The translations under genes and the position numbers were made by a program. From Pelagibacteraceae bacterium GOM-A1 (GTDB lineage: Bacteria > Pseudomonadota > Alphaproteobacteria > Pelagibacterales > Pelagibacteraceae): a stretch of DNA of 51,008 nucleotides. Shown here one piece after another: positions 42,170 through 50,892 of this stretch. Every line of letters starts with the position of its first letter. Position 1 is the first letter of the stretch. The DNA lies in NCBI GenBank assembly GCA_001704065.1, contig LHBX01000045.1, forward strand, positions 1-51,008, read 5' to 3'. A model generated the notes under the pieces. The model saw nothing but the letters and a program-made list of their open reading frames with translations, was not told where the DNA came from and ran no database searches.

Positions 42170-42868
42170 TTAATCTACGAATGATATTATCATTCCAGGT
42201 TCATTTGCATACATAACATTACCAGTGCATGCAGCTGCACCACCAGTAGCTTCACCGACTGCATTTGAAACATCAAATGCTACTTTTACTGTAGGAAAAT
42301 CACCAGCTTTAACTTTTAAACCGCCTCCTGAAATAATTTTTCTGTATTGAAAATACTCATCACTACTTCCTATTACACCGTCATTTGAAACACTTGCACC
42401 AAGTGAGTCTACTGATCCATTCATGTGATCATCATAACTACTTCCATCGGGAACATATAAAGTTGACGATCCAGGAGTTCCTCCAGTCTGTCCTTTTGCA
42501 TCTGTAGTTTTAGTTCCAGACTCACCAGCTTTGGTTGCGCAACTTCCTGCTGTCCCAGTCATTGAAAATTGTCTACTCATAGTAATTTGAATAAAGGTAT
42601 ATAATGTTCCAATTTTTGCTTTTGCAATGTTTCCATAAGATCCAGCTGTAGCTCCTGCACTGACTGATGCAATATCTACAGCACCAGATGTACCAGATGG
42701 TGATATAGTTAATGCATTTAAACAATTTGCTGTAGTACTTCCAGTTTCGCACAGTTCAAGTTTTGTCATTGTTACCTTGTATTCAGTAGCTGCTCCTGTC
42801 GCTGCAAATGAATTAACTGAGTAAAACAAAATGTAAAAAATAAATATTGATTTTATTAAATTTTTCAT
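42170..42868 (-). CDS. Small secreted protein of unknown function with four cysteines
   Basis: A 232-aa exported protein with a signal peptide (1-22, ending NSFA). The mature chain is rich in Gly, Ser, Thr and Ala, and has four Cys (LELCETG, TANCLN, GSCATK, AACTGN) that could form two disulfides. The pattern suggests an extended beta-rich surface or matrix protein. I recognise no family. It starts 3 bases after the beta-barrel gene, so the two probably work together, for example as barrel and surface ligand. Confidence 0.72.
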   Translation of the reverse strand: MKNLIKSIFIFYILFYSVNSFAATGAATEYKVTMTKLELCETGSTTANCLNALTISPSGTSGAVDIASVSAGATAGSYGNIAKAKIGTLYTFIQITMSRQFSMTGTAGSCATKAGESGTKTTDAKGQTGGTPGSSTLYVPDGSSYDDHMNGSVDSLGASVSNDGVIGSSDEYFQYRKIISGGGLKVKAGDFPTVKVAFDVSNAVGEATGGAAACTGNVMYANEPGMIISFVD

Positions 42869-42871
42869 AAC

Positions 42872-43747
42872 TTATTGCTTCGTTAAAACCACAGCTCCTT
42901 GAACTTCTATTGTCATTGCATTTCTTCTTCTAACTTTGTCTTTCATTTTTGCCTCGACATCACCTTTTTCAAAAGCACTCGCTGATAAAAACCCATCCTG
43001 AAGTGATGTTTTATTTCTTGGAGGATTGTAATACATAATTTTGAAAGAATTTTCATCTTCAACACCACTTGTGTCTATAAAGTTTCTAGAAGCCTCAAAT
43101 TGTATACTTGGTGATAAATTCATTTCTAAGGAAACTAGATTTCCACCTGTATTTTCAGATGCTTTATCTTTTTCAAAATCATAATTTTGGATATTAATTC
43201 TTGTCCAAGGCATATATGGCAACTGAGATGATAAATTTAGTTCATAACCATCTAATACTTTTTCTTTTGTTCCATCTATCGTTTCTACACCAGATAAACC
43301 TAGATAGTAATTTCCTGTTAATTCTAAAATTGGAGCTTTTGCTTCGACTCCCAAACTTGTTCTTGCATGACCTTCGGTATCATAATCAATAAATGCATTC
43401 ATTCCTGTGATCATTGATTTGTCTGAAGATATATATCTTTGGCCATAACCTAGGTTCAGGATAAATCTAGTATCATCGTTAACTTCTTGAGTGTGCAAGC
43501 TAAATTGTGAAAATGAATTTTGATTTTCAGAACTATCTAATTCTTTAAATTTAAGTAATTCTAGTTCCACTTCATCATTTTCTGGAAATTCTAAAGAGAA
43601 TTCAGTGTCTCCTCCTAAAGTATTCTCAACAAATGATGAGACTTTGTCTGAAAGTTTATTGATTATATCATTACTTGTATCTGCGTATGCAAAAGTAGTG
43701 AATAGATATAAGCAAGTTATAAAAATAAACTTATTTAATAAATACAT
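42872..43747 (-). CDS. Inverse-autotransporter-like outer-membrane beta-barrel protein
   Basis: A 291-aa protein with a signal peptide (1-22). Residues from about 90 to 205 match the inverse autotransporter (intimin/invasin) barrel: LNLGYGQRYISSDKSMITGMNAFIDYD, GHARTSLGVEAKAPILELTGNYYLGLSG and DGYELNLSSQLPYMPWTRINIQNYDF. Normal members carry a long passenger of Ig-like repeats after the barrel; here only about 40 residues follow, so it is passenger-less. The N-terminal 70 residues are acidic. The secreted protein 3 bases downstream could be its separate cargo. The barrel assignment is by recall of motif; function is inferred. Confidence 0.7.
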   Translation of the reverse strand: MYLLNKFIFITCLYLFTTFAYADTSNDIINKLSDKVSSFVENTLGGDTEFSLEFPENDEVELELLKFKELDSSENQNSFSQFSLHTQEVNDDTRFILNLGYGQRYISSDKSMITGMNAFIDYDTEGHARTSLGVEAKAPILELTGNYYLGLSGVETIDGTKEKVLDGYELNLSSQLPYMPWTRINIQNYDFEKDKASENTGGNLVSLEMNLSPSIQFEASRNFIDTSGVEDENSFKIMYYNPPRNKTSLQDGFLSASAFEKGDVEAKMKDKVRRRNAMTIEVQGAVVLTKQ

Positions 43748-43783
43748 GCGTATAGGTTTAATTTATTTTCATTTTAATTACAA

Positions 43784-44155
43784 TTAATTATCTGGCTTAA
43801 AAACTAAGCATACCCCGTTATTGCAGTATCTTTTTCCTGTTGGTTGTGGACCATCATCAAATATATGTCCATGATGTCCTCCACATTTCTTACAATGGTA
43901 CTCAGTCCTAGCATAACCAATATAATGATCCGTTTTAGTTTCAAAGACATCTGGAAGAGATTTATAAAATGAAGGCCATCCTGATCCACTTTCATATTTT
44001 GTTGATGATTTAAATAGTTCAGTATCACAATTAGCGCAGTGATATGAGCCTTCTCTTTTTTCATTATTTAATTCACTTGAACCTGGGGGTTCAGTTGCTT
44101 CATTGAATAAAATATTTTCTTGTTCTGAAGTTAAATTTGAATTTTTTTTTGTCAT
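43784..44155 (-). CDS. msrB: Peptide-methionine (R)-S-oxide reductase MsrB
   Basis: A 123-aa MsrB that reduces methionine-R-sulfoxide. Zinc cysteines are in HCANCDTELF and CKKCGGHHGHIFDDGP; the catalytic Cys is in RYCNNGVCLVF. GSGWPSFYKSLP is diagnostic. Its ATG overlaps the HDAC-family gene stop by 4 bases. Confidence 0.93.
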   Translation of the reverse strand: MTKKNSNLTSEQENILFNEATEPPGSSELNNEKREGSYHCANCDTELFKSSTKYESGSGWPSFYKSLPDVFETKTDHYIGYARTEYHCKKCGGHHGHIFDDGPQPTGKRYCNNGVCLVFKPDN

Positions 44156-45045
44156 AAAAATTTAGCACATGTTTTATGTAAACTAGAATGTAATTCTACT
44201 AGTTTGTTAAAATCTTCGTTATATCCACCTCCTAATACTCCACATATTGGAATTTTATTTGAGAAGAAATTGTCAATAACCAATTCATCTCTTTCAAATA
44301 TACCATTATCAGAAATTTTTAGTTTACCCAACCTGTCATTATAGTGAATATCAACTCCAGCTATATAGAAAACAAAATCAAACTCCTCTTCATTCAAATA
44401 TTTTAGATTATTTTTCAAAATGTCAATATATTCTCTATCTTCTAAATTTTCCTCTAATTCAATATCAAGATCACTTACTGATTTTTTTGCTGGATAATTA
44501 ACTTTCGAGTGCATGCTGAATGTAAAAACTTGATTATCATTTTTAAATATTTCAGAATTGCCATTACCCTGGTGAACATCTAAATCAATAATTAAAATTT
44601 TATTTGCTAATCCTCTTGAGGTTAAATATTTGGCTGCTACCGCAACATCATTAAAAACACAAAATCCAGCTCCTTCATTAGATGTTGCATGATGACTACC
44701 TCCTGCAGTATTACACGCTATGCCGTAGTTTAAAGCTAGCTTTGTAGCAAGCACTGTGCCTCCAGTTGCTACAAAAGACCTTCTAACTACGCTGTCAACT
44801 AAAGGAAAACCAATTTTTCTAATCTCGTTTTTATCTAAAGTTTTATTTTTTATTTTATTTATATAGTCCTCTGTATGTGCTTCTTTTAAAGTTTCTACTG
44901 AGCATGGCTCTGGAATATAGAAATTTTTAACTATTTTATTTTTAATTAACGCTTTAGCTAATTCTCCAAATTTTTTTATAGGAAATTTATTGTCATCATT
45001 TAATTGAGCTTCATAATCTTTATGATTGACGACAGGTAATTCCAT
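44152..45045 (-). CDS. Histone deacetylase/acetylpolyamine amidohydrolase family protein
   Basis: A 297-aa zinc hydrolase of the bacterial HDAC class. The active-site pair is in AGGSHHATSNEGAGFCVFND, zinc ligands in IDLDVHQGNGN (Asp, His) and AGVDIHYNDRLG (Asp), and GVLGGGYN closes the pocket. Bacterial members remove acetyl groups from polyamines, acetoin-like compounds or proteins. It lies 15 bases after aceE and overlaps msrB by 4 bases. Acetyl chemistry next to pyruvate dehydrogenase E1 is suggestive only. Confidence 0.87.
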   Translation of the reverse strand: MELPVVNHKDYEAQLNDDNKFPIKKFGELAKALIKNKIVKNFYIPEPCSVETLKEAHTEDYINKIKNKTLDKNEIRKIGFPLVDSVVRRSFVATGGTVLATKLALNYGIACNTAGGSHHATSNEGAGFCVFNDVAVAAKYLTSRGLANKILIIDLDVHQGNGNSEIFKNDNQVFTFSMHSKVNYPAKKSVSDLDIELEENLEDREYIDILKNNLKYLNEEEFDFVFYIAGVDIHYNDRLGKLKISDNGIFERDELVIDNFFSNKIPICGVLGGGYNEDFNKLVELHSSLHKTCAKFL

Positions 45046-45060
45046 AAAAATTGGTAGGGA

Positions 45061-47715
45061 CTATATTTCCCAAGGATTATTTTTATTATTGTTGAGATTA
45101 TACTTACTAATCGCTTTTTCTAGTGTTTGTAATGGGACTTTCTTATCTTCATAAAGTGTATACAAAGAACTGACGACTATATGTTTGCTATCTACCTCAA
45201 AAAAGTCTCTTAGATTTTTTCGAGTATCACTTCTTCCAAAACCATCTGTCCCCATTGCTAAAAACTTATTATTAATGTGGCTAGAGATTAATTGTGAGTA
45301 TGCTCTTACATAATCTGAAGTAGCAATTATAGGGTCGTCATTAGAAATTAGCTGCTGCAAATAGTTATGTTTTTTATTTGCAGGAGACAATGTGTTTTGT
45401 CTTAAAACTGATTTAGCATTTTTTTCTAACTCTGAATAACTTGTTATGCTGTATAATCTTGAACCAATTCCATATTCATCTTTAAGTATTTTAGAAGCTT
45501 CAATGCATTCTCTAAAGATTGGTCCAGATCCTAATAAATTTATATTAATTTTATCATTTGATTGATCTTTGAAAAGGTAGCCACCTTTAATTATTCCATT
45601 TTTATTTTTTATATCAATTTTAGGATGTGAGTATTTTTCGTTATTTACAGTAATATAATAAAATTCATCTTTACATTCTGTCATCATTCTTTTCATTCCT
45701 TCATCAAAAATTATTGCCAGTTCACTCGCAAAACAAGGATCATAAGATTTTAAGTTAGGAAATGTTGAAGCAATTATGTGACTTTGACCATCTTGATGTT
45801 GCAATCCTTCTCCAGCTAAAGTTGTTCTCCCAGCTGTAGCACCAATTAAAAATCCCCTAGGCATTTGATCGGCTGCGGCCCAAATCAAATCTCCAATTCT
45901 TTGAAAGCCAAACATGGAATAAAAAATATAAAAAGGCATCATTGGAAAATTATGATTGCTATATGAAGTAGCTGCTGCTAGCCAAGAAGATATAGCCCCG
46001 GCTTCATTAATTCCTTCCTCTAATAATTGTCCTGTTTTTGACTCTTGATATTTCAAAATGGACGTCGCATCCTCGGGTTCATATAACTGACCCTCTGGTG
46101 AATATATTCCAATTTGTGAAAATAAATTAGCCATTCCAAAAGTTCTTGCTTCATCAGCAACTATTGGTACGACCCTTTTTCCAAACTCTTTATCTCTCAT
46201 TATGTTTCCTAAAGATCTTACTAGTCCAGTCGTTGTTGAATATTCTCTGTCACTTTCTTCGAATAAAAAGTTTGAATGTTTATCAATTTTTGGAGTAACT
46301 AATTGAACTTCTTTAAAGCTTCTTTTAGGTAAAGACCCTCCTAAAGCTTCCCTTCTTTTTTTTAAATATTGTATTTCCTCAGAATTTTCATCTGGTTTAT
46401 AAAACTCCATATTTTCTAGTTTATTATCTGGAATATCTAATTGAAAACGATCTCTAAACTCTTTTAATGCATCAAGATTTAATTCTTTTTGCTGGTGGTT
46501 AGTCATTTTTGACTCTCCAGCTTTACCCATTCCATACCCTTTTTTTGTTTTAGCTAAAATGACTGTAGGTTTACCTTTAGTTTTAACAGCAGCATTAAAG
46601 GCGGCATAAAGTTTTTTAAAATCATGGCCTCCCCTTTTAAGTTTATCAATTTCATCTTTACTGAGTGAAGAAACCAATTTTAAAACTTCTGGATCCTCTG
46701 CAAAAAAGTTTTTAAGGTTATACTCTCCGTCCCTTGCGCCTAATGTTTGGTATTTTCCATCCACGGTTTTAGCAAAACGCTTTAACAACAAATGATCTTT
46801 ATCTTGTTGAAAAATTTTATCCCATTCAGATCCCCATAGAACTTTAATTACATTCCATCCATTAGCTTTAAAGATTGTCTCCAGTTCTTGAATTATTTGT
46901 CCATTACCCCTTACAGGTCCATCTAATCTTTGGAGATTACAATTTATAATAAAAGTCAAATTATCTAATTTTTCTCTTGAGGCGATAGATAATCCAGCCA
47001 AACTTTCAGGTTCATCCATTTCACCATCTCCAAATAAACCCCATACTCTTTTATTAGTTTTTAATAAGTTTCTATTTTCCAAATATTTTATGAAACGAGC
47101 TTGGTAAATTGCATTAACTAAACCTATTCCCATCGATGAAGTGGTAAATGTCCAGTAATCTCTCATTAAATACGGATGGCAATATGATGATAGTCCTTGC
47201 TCATTTAGTTCTTGTCTATAATGTTCTAGATGATTTTTCGTTAATCTTCCCTCTAAAAATGATCTTGCATATATCCCAGTTGTACACTGTGATTGATAAA
47301 AAATTAAATCTGCTTCATGACCACCTTTAAAAAAATGATTAAATCCTGTTTCAAATACCTCGGCAAAAGATGCATAACTTGCTATATGTCCTCCAAGCCC
47401 ACCATAATTTTTATTTGCTTTCATAACCATAGTTAAAGCATTCCATCTTAAAATTGCTGTAATTTTTTCTTCGATTTCTAAATCTCCAGGATAAATTCCT
47501 TGATCATATTGAGATATCGTATTTCTGTATGGTGAATATGGAACTGGTGAATATAATACTCTTAAATCTTTTGCTCTTTTCTCAAGTTTTTCTAAAACTA
47601 GTTTGGCGCCTTCTCTACCGTGATTTTCAACAACTGCATCAAGAGAATCTAACCAATCTGTCAATTCTTGATTATCTATTTTTAGGTTTTGATTAGCTTT
47701 AAATTCTTTGCTCAT
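45061..47715 (-). CDS. aceE: Pyruvate dehydrogenase E1 component, homodimeric AceE type
   Basis: An 884-aa thiamine-diphosphate enzyme that decarboxylates pyruvate and hands the acetyl group to E2. GLFGDGEMDEPESLAGLS with INCNLQRLDGPVRGNGQ forms the ThDP/Mg site, ARTFGMANLFSQIGIY and GEGLQHQDGQSHI are E. coli AceE-type landmarks. The ATG at 47715 is chosen; an in-frame start at 47733 has no support. No AceF (E2) or Lpd (E3) lies in the window, and many alphaproteobacteria use the heterotetrameric PdhAB instead. Followed by HDAC-family and msrB genes. Confidence 0.93.
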   Translation of the reverse strand: MSKEFKANQNLKIDNQELTDWLDSLDAVVENHGREGAKLVLEKLEKRAKDLRVLYSPVPYSPYRNTISQYDQGIYPGDLEIEEKITAILRWNALTMVMKANKNYGGLGGHIASYASFAEVFETGFNHFFKGGHEADLIFYQSQCTTGIYARSFLEGRLTKNHLEHYRQELNEQGLSSYCHPYLMRDYWTFTTSSMGIGLVNAIYQARFIKYLENRNLLKTNKRVWGLFGDGEMDEPESLAGLSIASREKLDNLTFIINCNLQRLDGPVRGNGQIIQELETIFKANGWNVIKVLWGSEWDKIFQQDKDHLLLKRFAKTVDGKYQTLGARDGEYNLKNFFAEDPEVLKLVSSLSKDEIDKLKRGGHDFKKLYAAFNAAVKTKGKPTVILAKTKKGYGMGKAGESKMTNHQQKELNLDALKEFRDRFQLDIPDNKLENMEFYKPDENSEEIQYLKKRREALGGSLPKRSFKEVQLVTPKIDKHSNFLFEESDREYSTTTGLVRSLGNIMRDKEFGKRVVPIVADEARTFGMANLFSQIGIYSPEGQLYEPEDATSILKYQESKTGQLLEEGINEAGAISSWLAAATSYSNHNFPMMPFYIFYSMFGFQRIGDLIWAAADQMPRGFLIGATAGRTTLAGEGLQHQDGQSHIIASTFPNLKSYDPCFASELAIIFDEGMKRMMTECKDEFYYITVNNEKYSHPKIDIKNKNGIIKGGYLFKDQSNDKININLLGSGPIFRECIEASKILKDEYGIGSRLYSITSYSELEKNAKSVLRQNTLSPANKKHNYLQQLISNDDPIIATSDYVRAYSQLISSHINNKFLAMGTDGFGRSDTRKNLRDFFEVDSKHIVVSSLYTLYEDKKVPLQTLEKAISKYNLNNNKNNPWEI

Positions 47716-47741
47716 CAGAGTAATTATACACAAAAAAATAA

Positions 47742-47761
47742 AATTTTTATCTGTAAAAATT
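47742..47761. terminator. AU-rich hairpin between hydroxyacid dehydrogenase and aceE
   Basis: An 8-bp perfect stem AATTTTTA/TAAAAATT (47742-47749 and 47754-47761) with a TCTG loop, followed on the minus strand by TTATTTTTTT. It may be a weak terminator for the hydroxyacid dehydrogenase message, or chance in AT-rich DNA. Confidence 0.35.
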
Positions 47762-47774
47762 GTCTTAATTTAAT

Positions 47775-48725
47775 TTATTCAATAACTCTTTTCGGTTTAC
47801 CAGACATAAAACTATCAAGATTCTCCATCATTTGAGAATAGAATGTTGCATAATTTTCAGCGGTTACATATCCAATATGAGGAAGTAAAAGAGCGTTTTG
47901 TACAAATCTAAGTTTGTGACTTTCCGGTAAAGGTTCTTTTTCATAAACATCCAAACCTGCTCCAGCTATTATATTTGTTGATAATGCTATAATTAAATCA
48001 TCTTCATTAACTATTTCACCTCTTGAAGTGTTTATTAAATAGGAGGTTTTTTTCATCTTCTCAAATTCTTTAATAGTAATACAGTTTCTATATCTTTCTC
48101 CACCCTGAACATGAATTGATAGAAAGTCTGAATTTTGAATTAAGTCATCCTTGCTACATGGCAAAACATCAAGCTCTTTGCATTTATCTAAGTTTAAATT
48201 TTCACTCCAAGCCATAATTTGCATCCCAAAAACTTTACCAATTTTAGCAACTTGGGAACCAACTCTCCCTAATCCAAGTAATCCTAATATCTTACCTTTA
48301 AGCTCAACTCCAATTGTAGACTGCCAGTAACCTTGATACATATTATCTATTTCTGTTTTAAAATTTCTTGCAAGTCCCAGAATTAAAGCCCAAGTTAACT
48401 CTGGTGTTGGATTACTATTAATTTCAGTTCCACAAATAACAACTTTATTTTTTTTAGCTGCTTCTAAATTTATTGACTTATTCCTCATCCCACTGGTAAC
48501 AATTAATTTTAAATTTTTTAAACTCTCTATAAATTTTTTTGTTATTTTTGTTCTCTCTCTCATAATAAAAAGAACTTCAAATTTTTTTAATTGTTCAATT
48601 GCATCATTTTCATCTTCAAATGGCTCATTAAATACCTGAAATTCATACTTTGAAGATAATTTTTTAAGATCAATAAAATCTTTTGCAATATTTTGATAAT
48701 CGTCGAGTATAGCTACTTTAAGCAT
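47775..48725 (-). CDS. D-2-hydroxyacid dehydrogenase family protein
   Basis: A 316-aa NAD-dependent dehydrogenase of the SerA/glyoxylate-reductase family. GKILGLLGLGRVGSQVAKIGKVFGM is the Rossmann motif, NTSRGEIVNEDDLI and LPHIGYVTAENYATF carry the catalytic Arg/Glu/His region, with H in PHIG. The ATG at 48725 overlaps the upstream DMT stop by 8 bases; a longer in-frame start at 48803 would run far into that gene and is rejected. Substrate could be a 2-keto acid such as glyoxylate or hydroxypyruvate. Confidence 0.9.
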   Translation of the reverse strand: MLKVAILDDYQNIAKDFIDLKKLSSKYEFQVFNEPFEDENDAIEQLKKFEVLFIMRERTKITKKFIESLKNLKLIVTSGMRNKSINLEAAKKNKVVICGTEINSNPTPELTWALILGLARNFKTEIDNMYQGYWQSTIGVELKGKILGLLGLGRVGSQVAKIGKVFGMQIMAWSENLNLDKCKELDVLPCSKDDLIQNSDFLSIHVQGGERYRNCITIKEFEKMKKTSYLINTSRGEIVNEDDLIIALSTNIIAGAGLDVYEKEPLPESHKLRFVQNALLLPHIGYVTAENYATFYSQMMENLDSFMSGKPKRVIE

Positions 48726-49623
48726 TTTTTTTGTTTGAAAGTAATATCCCTGAAATAATAAATATTCCACCGATATAATGATAAAATAGCAATACTTCAT
48801 CAAATATTATCATTGCAAGAATTGCTGCAAGAATTGGCATTAAATGTAAATAAATTCCTGCTCTATTAGCACCTATTAAAGCAACACCTTTTATCCAGAA
48901 AAAGAAAGAAACGATCCCAGGCAACAAAACAACATAAGACAAAACAAGAATGAAATTTGTATTGATTGTAATTCGATTACCAATGTAAATATAATCTATT
49001 GCATACATTGGTATAAGAAATATTACACCAAGACCAATAACAACTTGAAGTAAAGTTATCGGAGATAATCCGTAATTTTTTTTCTTTAAAAGAGCAGAAT
49101 AAAGTGACCAGGAAATCATTGCAAATAATGCAAATAAATCTCCTTTTTCGAAAGCTAAATTTTTAAAGACTTCAAAATCTGCTTTTGAAATTATAAATAA
49201 TACACCTAATAAAGAAAATATAACTCCCAAAACTTGAAAGGTATTTGTTTTTTCTATTTTTAAAATAATAGAAAATAAAATTATCATAACTGGAACAGTC
49301 GAGATCATAAGTACACCTGTGATCACTTGTGTAGTTTTCAAAGAATAAAAAAGTGCTGAATTAAAAATACTGACTGCTGTTATTCCTAAAAAACATAAGA
49401 GATAAATATTTTTAAAAATTAATTCCTTTTTTTCAATCATCTCTTTATAAGTAAAAGGTAATAAAATTAGAAACGCCAGTGACCACCTTAATATGTTTAA
49501 TGAAATTGGAGGTATGTCATTTAAACCTGCTATCTTTCCAACAATAAAATTTCCTGACCAAAACAGAGCTGCTAAAAAAAGCAAAATAGATGCAATTATG
49601 ATATTACTTTTATTTTCAAGCAT
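48718..49623 (-). CDS. DMT/EamA-family transporter
   Basis: A 301-aa inner-membrane protein with two EamA halves. IIIASILLFLAALFWSGNFIVGKI opens it, and GANRAGIYLHLMPILAAILAMIIFDE near the end is the typical second-repeat motif. It lies 27 bases after the DadA-like gene and overlaps the hydroxyacid dehydrogenase by 8 bases. It may export an amino-acid or keto-acid product of those enzymes. Confidence 0.87.
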   Translation of the reverse strand: MLENKSNIIIASILLFLAALFWSGNFIVGKIAGLNDIPPISLNILRWSLAFLILLPFTYKEMIEKKELIFKNIYLLCFLGITAVSIFNSALFYSLKTTQVITGVLMISTVPVMIILFSIILKIEKTNTFQVLGVIFSLLGVLFIISKADFEVFKNLAFEKGDLFALFAMISWSLYSALLKKKNYGLSPITLLQVVIGLGVIFLIPMYAIDYIYIGNRITINTNFILVLSYVVLLPGIVSFFFWIKGVALIGANRAGIYLHLMPILAAILAMIIFDEVLLFYHYIGGIFIISGILLSNKKNA

Positions 49624-49650
49624 TAAATAGAGTACTATAAAAGATTACTT

Positions 49651-50892
49651 TTAACTAAACCTTATTGAGCTGTATGGTTGCAGATCTAAGTTAGTATTCT
49701 CACCTGAGATCATTTTAGATATAATTTTTCCTGATATTGCACCAAGCGTCCAACCTAAATGATGATGACCAAATGAATAAAAAACATTTTTATAGTTTTT
49801 TGAAGGCCCTAGAACTGGTAGAAAGTCTGGCAATGTAGGTCTAAAGCCAAGCCACTCATCTTTATGTTCCGGTAAACCATCTAGCATATCCTTTGCGTTT
49901 AATATCAAGTTTTTTATTCTTGATTTAGATGGAGAGTTTTCTAAACCTCCAAATTCTACAGTTCCGACAACACGTAAACCCTGTTCCATTGGTGTCATTC
50001 CAAAACCTCTATTTGCATAAACAATTGGTCTTGAAATTAAATGATCATAATCTTTGAAGTGAACATGATAACCTCTTTCAGTATCTAAAGGAATATTTTC
50101 ATGTAACTTATCAGTTAATCTTTTTGAAAATGCTCCACATGCTACTACAAGTTTATCAAAAATAAATCTTTGTGTTTCAGTTCTAAGAACCGGTTTTTCT
50201 TCATCAAAATCAATATCTTGAATATTTAATTTTAAAAATTTTCCACCTTTGTTTACAAAATTCTCAAACAATTTAATTAAAATTTTTCTTGGATTTCTTG
50301 CATGCCTAGCGTAATCATAAAATACACCACCATGATAAAATGGTTTTAAGTTTGGTTCTAAATCGTGAATTTCTTTTTTATTTACTAGTTGTTGCTTCAC
50401 ACCAAGCTGATCTCTTATTCTAATTTCTAGTTCTCTACTTTTCATATTTTGATCAGTCCAAACATAGAGAATGCCATTATTTTCAACTAATCCTTCTAAA
50501 TCAATTTCTTCAAATAATTCATCGAATGCCGGCAAAGACTGATCTAAAATTTGGTGCATATTTTTAGCTGTATGCATCATTTTTTCTTCTCTACAATTTA
50601 ATATAAATCTTGCAAACCAAGGGATCATCTTTGGCACATAGTTCCACTTTAAAGCTAGAGGTCCTCTTGAACTAATTAACATCGAAGGAACATCTGCTAT
50701 GACATCTGGTCTGTTTAAAGGAACAGACGCATAAGGAGAAAAGTGACCAGCATTTCCATATGAAGCTGCACTTCCTGGCTCCTCTCTATCAAAAAGCGTT
50801 ACTTGAAAACCTTTTTTTTGCAAAAATAAAGCGTTGCAAACACCTTGAATGCCTGCTCCAATAATTCCAATTTTAAGATTTTTTTCAAACAC
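49651..50892 (-). CDS. DadA-like D-amino-acid dehydrogenase/FAD oxidoreductase
   Basis: A 413-aa FAD enzyme of the DAO/DadA family. The FAD motif IGIIGAGIQGVCNALFLQKKG is at residues 8-28. AASYGNAGHFSPYASVPLN, NNGILYVWTD and FYSFGHHHLGWTLGAISGKI are DadA landmarks, with the first being a key substrate-side loop. The family oxidises D-amino acids to 2-keto acids, feeding a membrane quinone. The GTG at 50892 is the start; no ATG lies before the FAD loop. Substrate might also be D-hydroxyproline or a related imino acid. Confidence 0.87.
   Translation of the reverse strand: MFEKNLKIGIIGAGIQGVCNALFLQKKGFQVTLFDREEPGSAASYGNAGHFSPYASVPLNRPDVIADVPSMLISSRGPLALKWNYVPKMIPWFARFILNCREEKMMHTAKNMHQILDQSLPAFDELFEEIDLEGLVENNGILYVWTDQNMKSRELEIRIRDQLGVKQQLVNKKEIHDLEPNLKPFYHGGVFYDYARHARNPRKILIKLFENFVNKGGKFLKLNIQDIDFDEEKPVLRTETQRFIFDKLVVACGAFSKRLTDKLHENIPLDTERGYHVHFKDYDHLISRPIVYANRGFGMTPMEQGLRVVGTVEFGGLENSPSKSRIKNLILNAKDMLDGLPEHKDEWLGFRPTLPDFLPVLGPSKNYKNVFYSFGHHHLGWTLGAISGKIISKMISGENTNLDLQPYSSIRFS

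Noticed and set aside
48726..48803. Longer N-terminus for the 2-hydroxyacid dehydrogenase
   Set aside because: It would lie inside the upstream transporter gene; MLKVAILDDY from 48725 is the normal start.
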